Positions 15,103 through 22,818 of a stretch of 36,108 nucleotides of DNA are shown here, piece by piece (position 1 is the stretch's first letter; each line of letters opens with the position of its first letter). The notes beneath the pieces are model-generated. The model saw nothing but the letters and a program-made list of their open reading frames with translations, made no database searches and was not told the DNA's origin. Position numbers and translations under genes: made by a program. The DNA comes from Clostridia bacterium (GTDB lineage: Bacteria; Bacillota; Clostridia; Oscillospirales; CAG-272): positions 1 through 36,108 of the forward strand of contig JAFWPR010000040.1 of assembly GCA_017545225.1 (NCBI GenBank). Reading direction: 5' to 3'.

Positions 15103-15456
15103 TTAAAAGAATATTCTGTTTATAACGCCGCCGATAAAAAACGAAAACGCGTTAAGTATGAGCGACAGAAGAAACGGATTCACCTTCGGTTTCAAAGCGA
15201 ATTTGTAGAGAAGTCCTTCCGAAGCGACGGCTGCCGCCTCGAGGACAGCGAGAGAAATATAGTACGCACTCCGCCCGTAAAGCGTGAATATCAGTACCGT
15301 CACGCTCACTAAAACGGGGTTAGTCACGACGTTCACTGGGACGACGAAAAGCAGATCTCTGCCTTTGATCCCGAGGACTGCCGCCGCGAAAAGTTCCAGT
15401 ACGAGCGTCAGGGAGAGACACCAGATCATGATCCCCGGAAGCTCAGCCACTCCCAT
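15103..15456 (-). CDS. Small multi-pass membrane protein of unknown function
   Basis: About 117 residues with an estimated four hydrophobic segments (MIWCLSLTLVLELFAAAVLG, a second around PVNVVTNPVLVSVTVLIF, then two more). The stretch VVPVNVVTNPVLV resembles a conserved pattern I have seen in small clostridial integral membrane proteins, but I cannot name the family. I chose ATG 15454-15456, which has AAGGAA nine bases upstream; a GTG three codons earlier is possible. Its start lies inside the last codons of the 51-residue gene, so it is translationally coupled to it. It probably acts with the neighbouring SH3-domain protein or transporter, by operon context only. Confidence 0.78.
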   Translation of the reverse strand: MGVAELPGIMIWCLSLTLVLELFAAAVLGIKGRDLLFVVPVNVVTNPVLVSVTVLIFTLYGRSAYYISLAVLEAAAVASEGLLYKFALKPKVNPFLLSLILNAFSFFIGGVINRIFF

Positions 15457-15598
15457 CGCCGTCACTTCCTTTTAGAGATTTCACGACAAGTACCGCCGTC
15501 ACCGCAGTGAGAACGGCAAATAAAGCGGCTGTCACGATGAGCGGGATCGCCATCCGGCGAACGTGATCGGAAAGAACGATCCAAATAAAATCACTCAT
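15443..15598 (-). CDS. 51-residue single-pass membrane peptide
   Basis: A small gene easily missed. It starts at ATG 15596-15598, inside the end of the MFS gene (the string ATGAGTGA holds both its start and the MFS stop), and ends at 15443, overlapping the next gene by 14 bases. The product has a polar N-terminus (MSDFIWIVLSDHVRRM), one strong transmembrane helix (IPLIVTAALFAVLTAVTAVL) and a short basic/polar tail (VVKSLKGSDGDGSG). The exact overlaps on both sides, the clean hydrophobic helix and the positive residues flanking it support a real gene. Function unknown; possibly a small subunit or regulator of the transporter. Confidence 0.65.
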   Translation of the reverse strand: MSDFIWIVLSDHVRRMAIPLIVTAALFAVLTAVTAVLVVKSLKGSDGDGSG

Positions 15599-16652
15599 TT
15601 GCGTCCGTATCCTTTCTCATCACCGTAACCGTCAGCAAAAGGCAAATACAGGTCAGTACCGCGATCAAAATACAGTTTGCCGCAAACGAGGTAAACCGTA
15701 TGAAAAATACCGGCGCCGAGCCGACAAACAGCCCGATCGTCGTCAACCCGAACGCAAGTCCGGGCGTTTTTTTTAGGACCGAGACCAGCACCGCGAGAGT
15801 CACCGACATCGTCATGCTGAAAAACATGACGCCGATCAGCGACACGACGATAAGATCGTCTCCGAACAGCAGAAACGGAAGTGCGGCCGCCGCGCTGAAA
15901 AAGGCGACGCGCCTCGCGCCGAAGAGATCGGAAAACACCCCTCCGAGGGCTTTGCCGAATCCCATAGCCGCAAACAGCAGCACCGTCTGCCATGCGGTCT
16001 TTTTCCACGACGTCGGGATACCGTAACCCATATACCCCCGCGTGGCGATAATAAACACAACGGCAAGGATCAAAAAGACCGCGCCGACCGATTTTCTGGC
16101 GTAATTGAATCCGGCGCACGGCACCGGCGACGCTTTATCCGCGTCACGTCTCATCATTCCGCCGAGTATCGAGAACGGGATCGCCGTCGCCGCAAGCGGT
16201 ATCAATATCCACCGGGGAAATGCGTTCTGCGCAAGAAGCTGGCCGGTCACTACTCCGAATGACCCGCCCGCAACAAAGATCGCGCTCGGAGAAAGCGATC
16301 CGTGCGAGACACGAAGCGTCGCCTCCGCGCCGTCAATGTGAGTACACGCGTTGCCGAGGCACAGAACGACGAGCGAGGCGTACGGAAACGGAACGAAACG
16401 CTGAAGCGGGAGAGCTGCGGCGAGAAGGACAAGTCCGATGATCCCGAACGGGATCTTCGGGAATCTGTCGCTAACGTAACCGACGATCCCCTGCGGAACG
16501 AACGCGAGCATATCGTAAAACAGGTAAAGAACCCAGAGATCAAGATTCGTGCCGACAAGTTTTCCGAGGACGAAAAAACAAATGACTTCCGTAACGAAAT
16601 GAACGTAAAAATACAAAAAACCGACGCCGGCGCCGGCGATCTTCCTCTTCAA
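15591..16652 (-). CDS. MFS-type membrane transporter
   Basis: A 353-residue integral membrane protein with about ten to twelve hydrophobic segments and major-facilitator features: VGYVSDRFPKIPFG after the second helix (the usual G-x-x-x-D-R/K loop) and GKALGGVFSDLFGARRV in the second half, the repeated equivalent. Both halves are shorter than usual (typical MFS 390-420), so loops are tight. The substrate is not evident. It leads the operon MFS - 51-residue peptide - 118-residue membrane protein - SH3 protein, and its promoter has a palindrome between the -35 and -10 boxes, so it is probably repressor-controlled. GAGGGGAGGGGGAG purine-rich sequence precedes the ATG. Confidence 0.85.
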   Translation of the reverse strand: MKRKIAGAGVGFLYFYVHFVTEVICFFVLGKLVGTNLDLWVLYLFYDMLAFVPQGIVGYVSDRFPKIPFGIIGLVLLAAALPLQRFVPFPYASLVVLCLGNACTHIDGAEATLRVSHGSLSPSAIFVAGGSFGVVTGQLLAQNAFPRWILIPLAATAIPFSILGGMMRRDADKASPVPCAGFNYARKSVGAVFLILAVVFIIATRGYMGYGIPTSWKKTAWQTVLLFAAMGFGKALGGVFSDLFGARRVAFFSAAAALPFLLFGDDLIVVSLIGVMFFSMTMSVTLAVLVSVLKKTPGLAFGLTTIGLFVGSAPVFFIRFTSFAANCILIAVLTCICLLLTVTVMRKDTDANE

Positions 16653-16686
16653 GCTCTTTCTCCCCCTCCCCTCAGTTTCACCTTTG

Positions 16687-16715
16687 ATTATACCATATTA
16701 CCGCGGTAATGTAAA
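16687..16715 (-). promoter_or_regulatory. Promoter with embedded 14-bp palindromic operator
   Basis: Minus-strand TTTACA (16710-16715), a 17-base spacer and a perfect TATAAT (16687-16692). The spacer holds the perfect palindrome ATTACCGCGGTAAT (16697-16710), covering the face RNA polymerase must contact. Such placement is typical of a repressor site or of a MerR-type activator. The cognate regulator is not recognisable here. Confidence 0.8.
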
Positions 16716-16741
16716 CCGCGGAGCGCGCGGGAAACGGCTTA

Positions 16742-16771
16742 TTGACATACCGTCGGAAACCGTGGTATCAT
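16742..16771 (+). promoter_or_regulatory. Promoter of mtnN-fucU-AAA genes
   Basis: TTGACA (16742-16747), an 18-base spacer and TATCAT (16766-16771), 29 bases upstream of mtnN. It is divergent from the MFS operon promoter; the spacer region contains an imperfect inverted repeat ATACC/GGTAT. Confidence 0.7.
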
Positions 16772-16800
16772 TATTCCAGTAATAAAAAGGACGTGATAAT

Positions 16801-17496
16801 ATGAAGATAGGCATAATCGCCGCCATGAAGGCGGAAGCGGAACTCATCAAAGAACAGATGGCCCACAAGAGAGAAGGAAACGTGGGCTCCGTTCATTACG
16901 TCACCGGAAAGATCGGAAAAAACGACGTGGTACTCGCCGTCTGCGGAGTCGGCAAAGTGTGGGCCGCTATCTGCGCCGAAGCGATGATAATCCGCTTTCT
17001 GCCCGATCTCATCATAAACACGGGCGTGGCGGGCACGCTGACGGACAAACTGTCGATCGGCGACATAGCGGTCTCGTCGTCCGTATGCCACCACGACTTC
17101 GACACGACCGCGATAGGCGACGCGCCCGGCGCGGTGTCGATCCCGGGCGTCGAGGGAGCTCAGATCCCCGCCGACGAAAAGACGGTCGAGCGCATCGCCG
17201 CGATAGCGCGCGAGACGGGGATCAATACCGTCGTCGGTCCTATCGCGTCCGGCGACCAGTTCATCTGCGACGCGGGAAGAAAGGCAGAGATCGTCTCGAC
17301 GTTCTCCGCCGTCGCGTGCGAGATGGAGGGCGCCTCGATCGGTCACGTCTGTACCGCGAACAACGTTCCGTTCTGCGTGGTACGCGCAATTTCCGACAGC
17401 GCCGACGGCGACGCTCCGGACACTTACCCGGAGTTCGTCAAAGAAACGGCGAAAAAGTCGTCCGGCATCGTTCTCAAATTCATCGAATCTTTATAA
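16801..17496 (+). CDS. mtnN: 5'-methylthioadenosine/S-adenosylhomocysteine nucleosidase
   Basis: A 231-residue cytoplasmic nucleosidase that cleaves adenine from methylthioadenosine and S-adenosylhomocysteine, recycling products of methylation and polyamine synthesis. It begins MKIGIIAAMKAEAELI with the catalytic Glu12, has the phosphorylase-family core VCGVGKVWAAICAEA and INTGVAGTL, the substrate-binding CEMEGASIGHVC and the catalytic aspartate in RAISDSADGD. Length is standard. AAAAGGA lies upstream of the ATG. It is the first of three genes with gaps of 16 and 25 bases; the others (FucU-like protein and AAA ATPase) do not share a known pathway. Confidence 0.95.
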   Translation: MKIGIIAAMKAEAELIKEQMAHKREGNVGSVHYVTGKIGKNDVVLAVCGVGKVWAAICAEAMIIRFLPDLIINTGVAGTLTDKLSIGDIAVSSSVCHHDFDTTAIGDAPGAVSIPGVEGAQIPADEKTVERIAAIARETGINTVVGPIASGDQFICDAGRKAEIVSTFSAVACEMEGASIGHVCTANNVPFCVVRAISDSADGDAPDTYPEFVKETAKKSSGIVLKFIESL

Positions 17497-17512
17497 AAGG
17501 AAGGTATCAGAT

Positions 17513-17935
17513 ATGTTAAAAGGCATCAACAAGATCATCTCCCCCGATCTGCTCAGGATCCTCGCTAAAATGGGCCACGGCGACGAAATCGTCCTCTCCG
17601 ACGGAAACTTCCCGGGCGAGAGCATCGGTCGGATCGTTCTGCGCAGCGACGGCACCGGCGTGCCGGAGCTCCTGTCCGCCATTCTCGAACTCTTCCCTCT
17701 CGACGAGTACGACAACAATGTGTACCTGATGGACAAAACCGAAAAGGACCGCGATCTGAAGGTCGGGATCTGGGACGAGTACAGAAAGATCGTGGCGGGT
17801 CACACCGACCGCGAGCCCGTCTTCCTCGAGAGATTCGAGTTCTACGAGAGAGCGAAGAAGGCGTACGCCGTCGTCGTTACGGGAGAAAGCGCCATTTATG
17901 CAAACGTGATCTTGAAGAAAGGCGTCGTTAAATAA
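17513..17935 (+). CDS. fucU: RbsD/FucU family sugar mutarotase
   Basis: A 140-residue protein of the RbsD/FucU transport-protein family, which interconverts anomers of fucose, ribose or related sugars. Hallmarks are the N-terminal MLKGINKIISPDLLRILAKM, the active-site HGDEIVLSDGNFP (conserved His and Asp) and the C-terminal Y-A-V-V-V-TGES-A-IYANVILKKG with the family's tyrosine-asparagine end. Length is right for FucU. Sugar preference cannot be read from sequence. No fucose or ribose genes are nearby, which is odd for this family; it follows mtnN closely (16 bases), so ribose released by the nucleosidase is a tempting but unproven link. Confidence 0.88.
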   Translation: MLKGINKIISPDLLRILAKMGHGDEIVLSDGNFPGESIGRIVLRSDGTGVPELLSAILELFPLDEYDNNVYLMDKTEKDRDLKVGIWDEYRKIVAGHTDREPVFLERFEFYERAKKAYAVVVTGESAIYANVILKKGVVK

Positions 17936-17960
17936 TTCGGTTTTTCAGGAGACCTTATCT

Positions 17961-19037
17961 ATGGATAAGAAAGACGAAATAATTGCGTCTCAGATAGAAC
18001 TGATCCGTCAGATGACGGAGAGCAACATAAAGCGGCTCGGAGAGGACATCTGGGGCAGAGTGCCGTCCGTCTCCGAAAAGGACGCGGCGGGCAAAAAAAA
18101 GCCGCAGGCGGCAAAGTCGGCGGGCGACGACGCCGCTCCCGAAAAGGAGAAAAAGGAAGAGCTCCCGCCGCCGGAAAACCTCGACGATCTGCTCGCCGAA
18201 CTCGATTCGTACATTGGACTCGGAGAGGTCAAGAAAGAAGTCCGCGGGCTCATCAACATGGCGAAGGTCTACAAACTACGCCGCGAGCACGACCTGCCGG
18301 TCGAGGACGTCTCCCTTCACATGGTCTTTTCGGGCAATCCCGGAACGGGCAAGACGATGATCGCCCGCTTCATGGCGAGAGTCTACCGCTCTATCGGCAT
18401 TCTCTCGAAGGGAACGCTCGTCGAGTGCGACAGAGGCGGCCTCGTAGCCGGATATATCGGTCAGACCGCGATCAAGACGACCGGCGTGCTCGAGAGCGCG
18501 CTCGGAGGCGTGCTTTTCATCGACGAGGCGTACGCCCTGACGAACAAAACGGAAAACGACTTCGGTCTCGAAGCGGTCGACACGGTCCTCAAATATATGG
18601 AGGATCACCGCGACGACCTCGTCGTCATCGTCGCCGGTTACACCGAGCTGATGGAGGATTTCATCGACTCGAACCCCGGCCTTCGCTCGCGTTTCAACAA
18701 ATACGTCGATTTCGCAGACTATACGGGCGACGAGATGACCGACATCTTCGTCTTCAGATGCAAGAAGGGCTGCTATACCGTCTCCGACGAGGCTGAGAAG
18801 ATACTCCGGGAGTATTTCGCCGCGGCCGCGGAGGATGCGGGAGAATTCGGGAACGCACGCGGAGTCCGCAACGTTTTCGAGAAGATCCTGTCCGCTCAGG
18901 CGGACAGACTCGCGGAACTCGAGACCGTCACGAAAGACGACCTGATGCTCCTGACCGAAGACGACGTGAACACGGCGCTCGGGTTCACCATGCCCGAACC
19001 AGAAAATACAGAGACAGAAGAAGAAGAGACCAACTGA
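17961..19037 (+). CDS. CbxX/SpoVK-type AAA+ ATPase
   Basis: A 358-residue AAA+ protein. Residues 1-75 are polar with a Lys/Glu/Pro-rich linker; the ATPase domain begins LDSYIGLGEVKKEVRGLINM and has Walker A GNPGTGKT (125-132), Walker B LFIDEA (185-190), a following NKTENDFGLEAVDTVLKYME, and the arginine finger GLRSRF (240-245). This order is that of the CbbX/SpoVK group, hexameric remodelling ATPases (Rubisco activase-like in phototrophs, stage V sporulation in Bacillus). No Rubisco is expected here, so a SpoVK-like or unknown client is likely. The acidic C-terminal tail overlaps the end of the convergent M50 protease gene by 53 bases. Confidence 0.9.
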   Translation: MDKKDEIIASQIELIRQMTESNIKRLGEDIWGRVPSVSEKDAAGKKKPQAAKSAGDDAAPEKEKKEELPPPENLDDLLAELDSYIGLGEVKKEVRGLINMAKVYKLRREHDLPVEDVSLHMVFSGNPGTGKTMIARFMARVYRSIGILSKGTLVECDRGGLVAGYIGQTAIKTTGVLESALGGVLFIDEAYALTNKTENDFGLEAVDTVLKYMEDHRDDLVVIVAGYTELMEDFIDSNPGLRSRFNKYVDFADYTGDEMTDIFVFRCKKGCYTVSDEAEKILREYFAAAAEDAGEFGNARGVRNVFEKILSAQADRLAELETVTKDDLMLLTEDDVNTALGFTMPEPENTETEEEETN

Positions 19038-19581
19038 ATCCCGCCGTCTGCGCGACAACGGCAGCCGCCCAGAACAGGACCGCAAAAACGCGCGAGATCG
19101 CCCGGCATATACGCCACGCGCGGTCCGGCAGAACGAATCTGCCCACAGCGGCGGAAAGGATCGCGCCTCCGTCGAGTCCCCCGATGGGGAGCAGATTGAC
19201 CGCGCCGAGCGCGAAAGAGGTCAGAACGAAATAAACGCCGCCCGGCACGTCCGTGAGCGGCGTTTTTATCAGGGCGAGAGCCGAGGCGATATTCGCCGCA
19301 GGCCCCGAGACGAGCACCGCGATCTCCCTGCACGCAGAAACGGCGGAGTAGTCGAAGGCGGTGCGCACTCCCCACGCGCCGATCCGGACGGACGACAGCG
19401 GCGCGCCGAGCGCCGCCGCCGTCAGGAGATGAGCCGCCTCGTGAACGAAAAGTGCCGCGCCGACGGCGAGCGGATAGACGGGGCCGCCCAGCGACGCGAC
19501 GAGGGCGAAAGAGAGAAAAAAAGTCAAAAAGCCCGCGGGGCCGGCCGTCACGTCGACCCCGCGCTTAGTTTTCCGCTTCAT
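18985..19581 (-). CDS. M50 family site-2-type metalloprotease (SpoIVFB-like)
   Basis: A 198-residue intramembrane zinc protease. It has the zinc motif HEAAH (47-51) in the second hydrophobic segment, the NPDG-like counterpart NLLPIGGLDGG (129-139, third ligand Asp137), and about six hydrophobic segments. SpoIVFB of Bacillus, which activates sigma-K in the mother cell, has this small core architecture; the sequence cannot prove that role. I chose ATG 19579-19581, which overlaps the stop of the upstream small gene as ATGA; a long N-terminal extension into that gene's frame is Arg-rich shadow. Its last 53 bases overlap the end of the AAA ATPase gene on the other strand. Confidence 0.87.
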   Translation of the reverse strand: MKRKTKRGVDVTAGPAGFLTFFLSFALVASLGGPVYPLAVGAALFVHEAAHLLTAAALGAPLSSVRIGAWGVRTAFDYSAVSACREIAVLVSGPAANIASALALIKTPLTDVPGGVYFVLTSFALGAVNLLPIGGLDGGAILSAAVGRFVLPDRAWRICRAISRVFAVLFWAAAVVAQTAGFSWSLLLLSLYFLVRAW

Positions 19582-19868
19582 TTCCCCTTTATCAGGGAGG
19601 CGAGCGAATCTCCGATGGATTCCCAGAAATTCCATTTTCCGTTCAGATAACCCGGCGGTTCCTCTTCCGGTACGTTCGTTTCTGCGGGCGATGTATCCGC
19701 GCCGACGACGAGAGCCGCGGCGGCCGCCTCCTCCCTGCGGAGAACCGAATCCCCGCCGCCTCCCGACGAGAAAACGGCGAGACCGAAAACGACGATCGCC
19801 GCGCCGAGCGCAAGAAAGCGATACCCCGACGGGGTATCGCTTTTCCGTTCTCTTCCCCAACTGTTCAC
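19578..19868 (-). CDS. Small single-pass membrane protein upstream of the M50 protease
   Basis: About 96 residues: a basic N-terminus, a transmembrane segment (FLALGAAIVVFGLAVF), a linker rich in Gly/Glu/Ala/Pro, and a C-terminal amphipathic part (YLNGKWNFWESIGDSLASLI). Family unknown. It overlaps the protease start by four bases, in the place where Bacillus has spoIVFA, the inhibitor partner of SpoIVFB; a similar partner role is inference from position. I prefer GTG 19866-19868, because GGGGGTGATC (a near-match to the anti-Shine-Dalgarno complement) lies eight bases upstream; a GTG at 19877 is the alternative. A perfect hairpin lies within the first 20 codons. Confidence 0.65.
   Translation of the reverse strand: MNSWGRERKSDTPSGYRFLALGAAIVVFGLAVFSSGGGGDSVLRREEAAAAALVVGADTSPAETNVPEEEPPGYLNGKWNFWESIGDSLASLIKGK
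19815..19843. other. Perfect 13-bp hairpin inside the 5' end of the small membrane gene
   Basis: AAAGCGATACCCC (19815-19827) and its exact complement (19831-19843) flank a 3-base loop. It is followed by TTTT counting the stem end on the plus strand and TTTC on the minus strand. It lies 76 bases past the cyclophilin stop, so it may end or attenuate the Hsp33-cyclophilin transcript before the protease genes. Confidence 0.6.
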
Positions 19869-19918
19869 GCGGATCACCCCCGCATATATTACGCGGGGCG
19901 GCGGGGATTTATGAAAGA

Positions 19919-20419
19919 TCAGTCGGTCACCCGGACGGACTCGATCACCGGCTGGTCTTCCGCGGGGACCGTTCCGTTGCCGTCGACCGGACGCACCTGA
20001 CGCGCGATGAGCCGGACGGCGTCGTAGCCTTCGGTGACGCGGCCGAACGCCGCGTACTGACCGTCGAGAAACGTCGCGTCGGCGACGGTGATGAAGAACT
20101 GCGAGGACGCGCTGTTCGGATCCGACGATCTCGCCATCGAGATGACGCCCTCTTCATGGGAGATAGGGTTGTCCACTCCGTTGGAGCGGAACTCGCCTTT
20201 GATCTCTTCGTCCGAGCCGCCGAATCCGGTTCCGAGCGGGTCGCCGCCCTGGATCATGAATCCGTCGATAATGCGGTGGAAGGTAAGTCCGTCGTAAAAA
20301 CCGCTCTCGGCGAGCTTCACGAAATTGGCGACGGTGATCGGCGCGGCGTCAGCGTCGAGTTCGAGCTTCACCTCGCCGTAATCCCTGATATTCATTATCA
20401 CGTGACGCAAATTACTCAT
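19919..20419 (-). CDS. Cyclophilin-type peptidyl-prolyl cis-trans isomerase
   Basis: A 166-residue cyclophilin that catalyses proline isomerisation in protein folding. The core has [35 protein letters not shown] with the catalytic arginine, and [20 protein letters not shown], then [11 protein letters not shown]. No signal peptide is seen, so it is cytoplasmic. I start it at ATG 20417-20419 ([14 protein letters not shown]), which has AAGGAG ten bases upstream; a longer reading adds only Lys/Arg-rich residues that mirror the Hsp33 tail. The start lies inside the last codons of hslO (8-base overlap), coupling two folding factors. Confidence 0.93.
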   Translation of the reverse strand: MSNLRHVIMNIRDYGEVKLELDADAAPITVANFVKLAESGFYDGLTFHRIIDGFMIQGGDPLGTGFGGSDEEIKGEFRSNGVDNPISHEEGVISMARSSDPNSASSQFFITVADATFLDGQYAAFGRVTEGYDAVRLIARQVRPVDGNGTVPAEDQPVIESVRVTD

Positions 20420-21329
20420 CTTCTTTTTTCTCCTTTTTCTTTTTATCCCTCTCGGCGAGGATATCCTCAATCTTGAAAACGTATTTTTTGCCGCAGAACA
20501 TACAGCCCGTCTCGACCGGACCGCCGTCTGCGATCAGCTCGTCGAGATCGCTCTGCCCGAGCGACGCGAGAGCTGAGAGGTATCTGCCGCGCGAGCACTT
20601 GCAAACGTAACCGACGTCGAATTCGTCGAACGTCTCGTACTCCATACCGGCGAAAGCCTGAGCGATGATCTCGCCGCCCGTAACGCCCGATGCGATCAGC
20701 TCCGAGACGCTTTTCATCCCGCTGACGTTGCCCTCGATGATCTCCGCCGTCTCGTCGTCGGCTCCGGGGAGAAGCTGGATCAGAAAGCCGCCCGAGGCGA
20801 CGCACATATTGTCGCGGCCGACGCGCACGCCCACGGCGCACACGGTCGGTACCTGCTCGGAATTGGCGAAATATGCCGTCACGTCGTCGCCGACCTCGCC
20901 CGTCACTATCGGGGACGCTCCGACGTACGGCTCCTTCAGTCCGAGATCGCGGATCACGTAAAGCGATCCCTTTCCTATCGCGCCGCCTACGTCGAGTTTG
21001 CCCGCCTTGTTCGGCGGCAACTCGACCGACGGATTATCCATATATCCGCGCACGTTGCCCTTGTAGTCGCTGACGCATACGACGTGACCCGCGGGTCCGT
21101 CTCCGTCGAATCTCAGAGTCAGGGAGTCGTCGCGGTCTTTGAGAAGCGAGCCCATCATCGAGGCGGCGGTCAGACACCGCCCGAGGACGGCGGTCGCCGT
21201 CTTCGCCGTTTTGTGTATCCCGCACGCGCGGCGCACGATCGCGGTGCTGTCGCAGAACACGATACGCGCCGAGCCGTCGGATGAGATCGCCCTTATGACC
21301 AGAGATCTTTCGCTTGCCGTTTTTATCAC
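20412..21329 (-). CDS. hslO: Redox-regulated chaperone Hsp33
   Basis: A 305-residue holdase chaperone switched on by oxidation. The N-terminal domain ([36 protein letters not shown]) and the C-terminal zinc switch with the spacing C-x-C (CKCSRGR) and C-x-x-C (CMFCGKKY) are complete, so the redox centre is intact. It has a Lys/Glu-rich tail ([13 protein letters not shown]) beyond the usual end. The likely start is ATG 21327-21329 with GGAGG upstream. It leads the two-gene unit with the cyclophilin from its own promoter. Confidence 0.95.
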   Translation of the reverse strand: MIKTASERSLVIRAISSDGSARIVFCDSTAIVRRACGIHKTAKTATAVLGRCLTAASMMGSLLKDRDDSLTLRFDGDGPAGHVVCVSDYKGNVRGYMDNPSVELPPNKAGKLDVGGAIGKGSLYVIRDLGLKEPYVGASPIVTGEVGDDVTAYFANSEQVPTVCAVGVRVGRDNMCVASGGFLIQLLPGADDETAEIIEGNVSGMKSVSELIASGVTGGEIIAQAFAGMEYETFDEFDVGYVCKCSRGRYLSALASLGQSDLDELIADGGPVETGCMFCGKKYVFKIEDILAERDKKKKEKKEDE

Positions 21330-21342
21330 CTCCGTTTGATAT

Positions 21343-21371
21343 ATTTTACCATATCGGGACCGTTCTCACAA
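21343..21371 (-). promoter_or_regulatory. Promoter of hslO
   Basis: Minus-strand TTGTGA (21366-21371), a 17-base spacer and TAAAAT (21343-21348), only 14 bases before the start codon, which leaves a very short leader. Confidence 0.6.
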
Positions 21372-21380
21372 GTGTTACGT

Positions 21381-21409
21381 TTGACTGCCCCGCCCCGTTG
21401 TGATAATAT
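21381..21409 (+). promoter_or_regulatory. Promoter of the OPA-like transporter
   Basis: TTGACT (21381-21386), a 17-base spacer ending TGTGA and TAATAT (21404-21409), 33 bases before the transporter start and back to back with the hslO promoter. Confidence 0.7.
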
Positions 21410-21442
21410 ATCGTCAGGAATTCAGCCCGACGGGGAGAATAT

Positions 21443-22669
21443 ATGGAAAAGAAGTCAAGAAAACTCGCGCTCTTTCTGATGTGCGTCTACACGGCAAGTT
21501 ACGTTACGCGTATCAACTTCGGCGCGATCGTCGCGGAAATGGTCGCCGGAACGGGCCTGTCGAAGGATGCGCTGTCGTGGTCGCTGACAGGCGCGTTCAT
21601 CACGTACGGCGCGGGTCAGCTGCTCTCGGGGTGGCTGGGCGACCGCATCCAGCCGAAATATCTGCTCTCGCTCGGCCTGCTCGTCACATCGGCTATGAAC
21701 CTCGTTATGTCGTCGCTCTCGGATCCCGTCGCGATGGCGGCGGTCTGGTGCGTGAACGGCCTCGCGCAGGCGTTTCTGTGGCCGCCGATCGTCCGGCTCA
21801 CGGCGAACAGGATGACAAAGGACGATTTCAAAAAGAGCACGGTCGTCGTATCGTACGGTATCACGACGGGGACGATCCTCGTTTACCTCGTCAGTCCGCT
21901 GATCATCACGCTCTCCGGATGGCGCGCCGTCTTCATCGTCTCGGCGTTCGTCGGCCTCGTCGCGTCCGCTCTCGTTTTCAGGTTTTGCCCGAAGACGGAA
22001 AGCGAAACGAAAGAGGAGAACGGCGTCGTAACGGAAGAGAAAAAACGCGGCGGTTGGGCGCTCGTCTTCTCGCCGGTGATGATCGCGCTGATGGCGGCGA
22101 TCGTCTGTCAGGGCGCGCTCCGCGACGGCGTGACGACGTGGATGCCGTCGTATATATCGGAGACGTACTCGCTCGGAACGGCGGCGGCTATACTCACCGG
22201 CGTGCTCATGCCGCTGTTCGGCATGCTCTGCCTCAAACTCTCGGGAATCCTTTACTCGAAAGCGCTCAAGAACCCGATGACGTGCGGAGGAGTTATATTC
22301 GGTTTCGGCGTCGTCTCGGCGGCGTGCCTGTACTTCACGACCGGCAGGACGACGGTCGGGTCGGTGATATTCTCCGCGGCGCTCACCGGAGCGATGCACG
22401 GGGTCAATCTGATCCTCGTCTGCATGGTCCCCGGCTTCTTCCGCGGGACGGGCAAGGTGGCGTTCGTGTCCGGCGCGCTGAACACGTGCACGTATATCGG
22501 CAGCGCGGCGTCGGTGTGGCTCGTTCCGATCGTCGCAGGAGGGGGAGACTGGTCGGCGACGGTCGCTCTCTGGTGCGCGATCGCGGCCGTCGGATGCGCT
22601 CTGACCTTCATCGCTCTGCCCGGCTTCAGACGCCGGTTCGGCGGCGGCGGGAACGGTCCGGTTTTTTGA
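21443..22669 (+). CDS. MFS transporter, organophosphate/hexose-phosphate (OPA)-like
   Basis: A 408-residue integral membrane protein with about twelve hydrophobic segments and an MFS loop GWLGDRIQPKYLLSLGLL between helices 2 and 3. The pattern YVTRINFGAIVAEM in helix 1, WPPIVRLTANRM and the central charged loop (about residues 185-205, KTESETKEENGVVTEEKKRG) recall the GlpT/UhpT-like OPA branch, which exchanges sugar phosphates or glycerol phosphate for phosphate. The substrate cannot be assigned. GGGGAG precedes the ATG. It is monocistronic, followed 60 bases later by tRNA-Ser, whose promoter begins just after its stop. Confidence 0.88.
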   Translation: MEKKSRKLALFLMCVYTASYVTRINFGAIVAEMVAGTGLSKDALSWSLTGAFITYGAGQLLSGWLGDRIQPKYLLSLGLLVTSAMNLVMSSLSDPVAMAAVWCVNGLAQAFLWPPIVRLTANRMTKDDFKKSTVVVSYGITTGTILVYLVSPLIITLSGWRAVFIVSAFVGLVASALVFRFCPKTESETKEENGVVTEEKKRGGWALVFSPVMIALMAAIVCQGALRDGVTTWMPSYISETYSLGTAAAILTGVLMPLFGMLCLKLSGILYSKALKNPMTCGGVIFGFGVVSAACLYFTTGRTTVGSVIFSAALTGAMHGVNLILVCMVPGFFRGTGKVAFVSGALNTCTYIGSAASVWLVPIVAGGGDWSATVALWCAIAAVGCALTFIALPGFRRRFGGGGNGPVF

Positions 22670-22677
22670 AAAAAGGG

Positions 22678-22706
22678 TTGCAAAAGAAAAGAAACTGTGA
22701 TATAAT
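22678..22706 (+). promoter_or_regulatory. Promoter of tRNA-Ser
   Basis: TTGCAA (22678-22683), 17 bases and a perfect TATAAT (22701-22706), 23 bases upstream of the mature tRNA 5' end. Confidence 0.85.
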
Positions 22707-22729
22707 ACCACTCGTCCGATTGGGGGCAC

Positions 22730-22818
22730 GGAGAGGTCGCCTAGTTGGTCGAGGGCGCGCGACTGGAAATCGCGTAAATCGCAAAACGGTTTCGAGGGTT
22801 CGAATCCCTCTCTCTCCG
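22730..22818 (+). tRNA. tRNA-Ser (anticodon GGA)
   Basis: An 89-base class II tRNA. Acceptor GGAGAGG pairs with TCTCTCC (22811-22817), discriminator G73, as expected for serine. The anticodon stem CGCGA/TCGCG holds loop CTGGAAA with anticodon GGA at 22765-22767. The variable arm forms AAATCG-CAAAA-CGGTTT, and the T arm GAGGG-TTCGAAT-CCCTC is canonical. The 3' CCA is not encoded. It reads the UCC and UCU codons. Confidence 0.95.

Noticed and set aside
18985..19860. Long form of the M50 protease with a 93-residue N-terminal extension
   Set aside because: The extension is Arg/Gly-rich, overlaps the small membrane protein in another frame, and the ATG at 19579-19581 gives a normal start coupled by ATGA.
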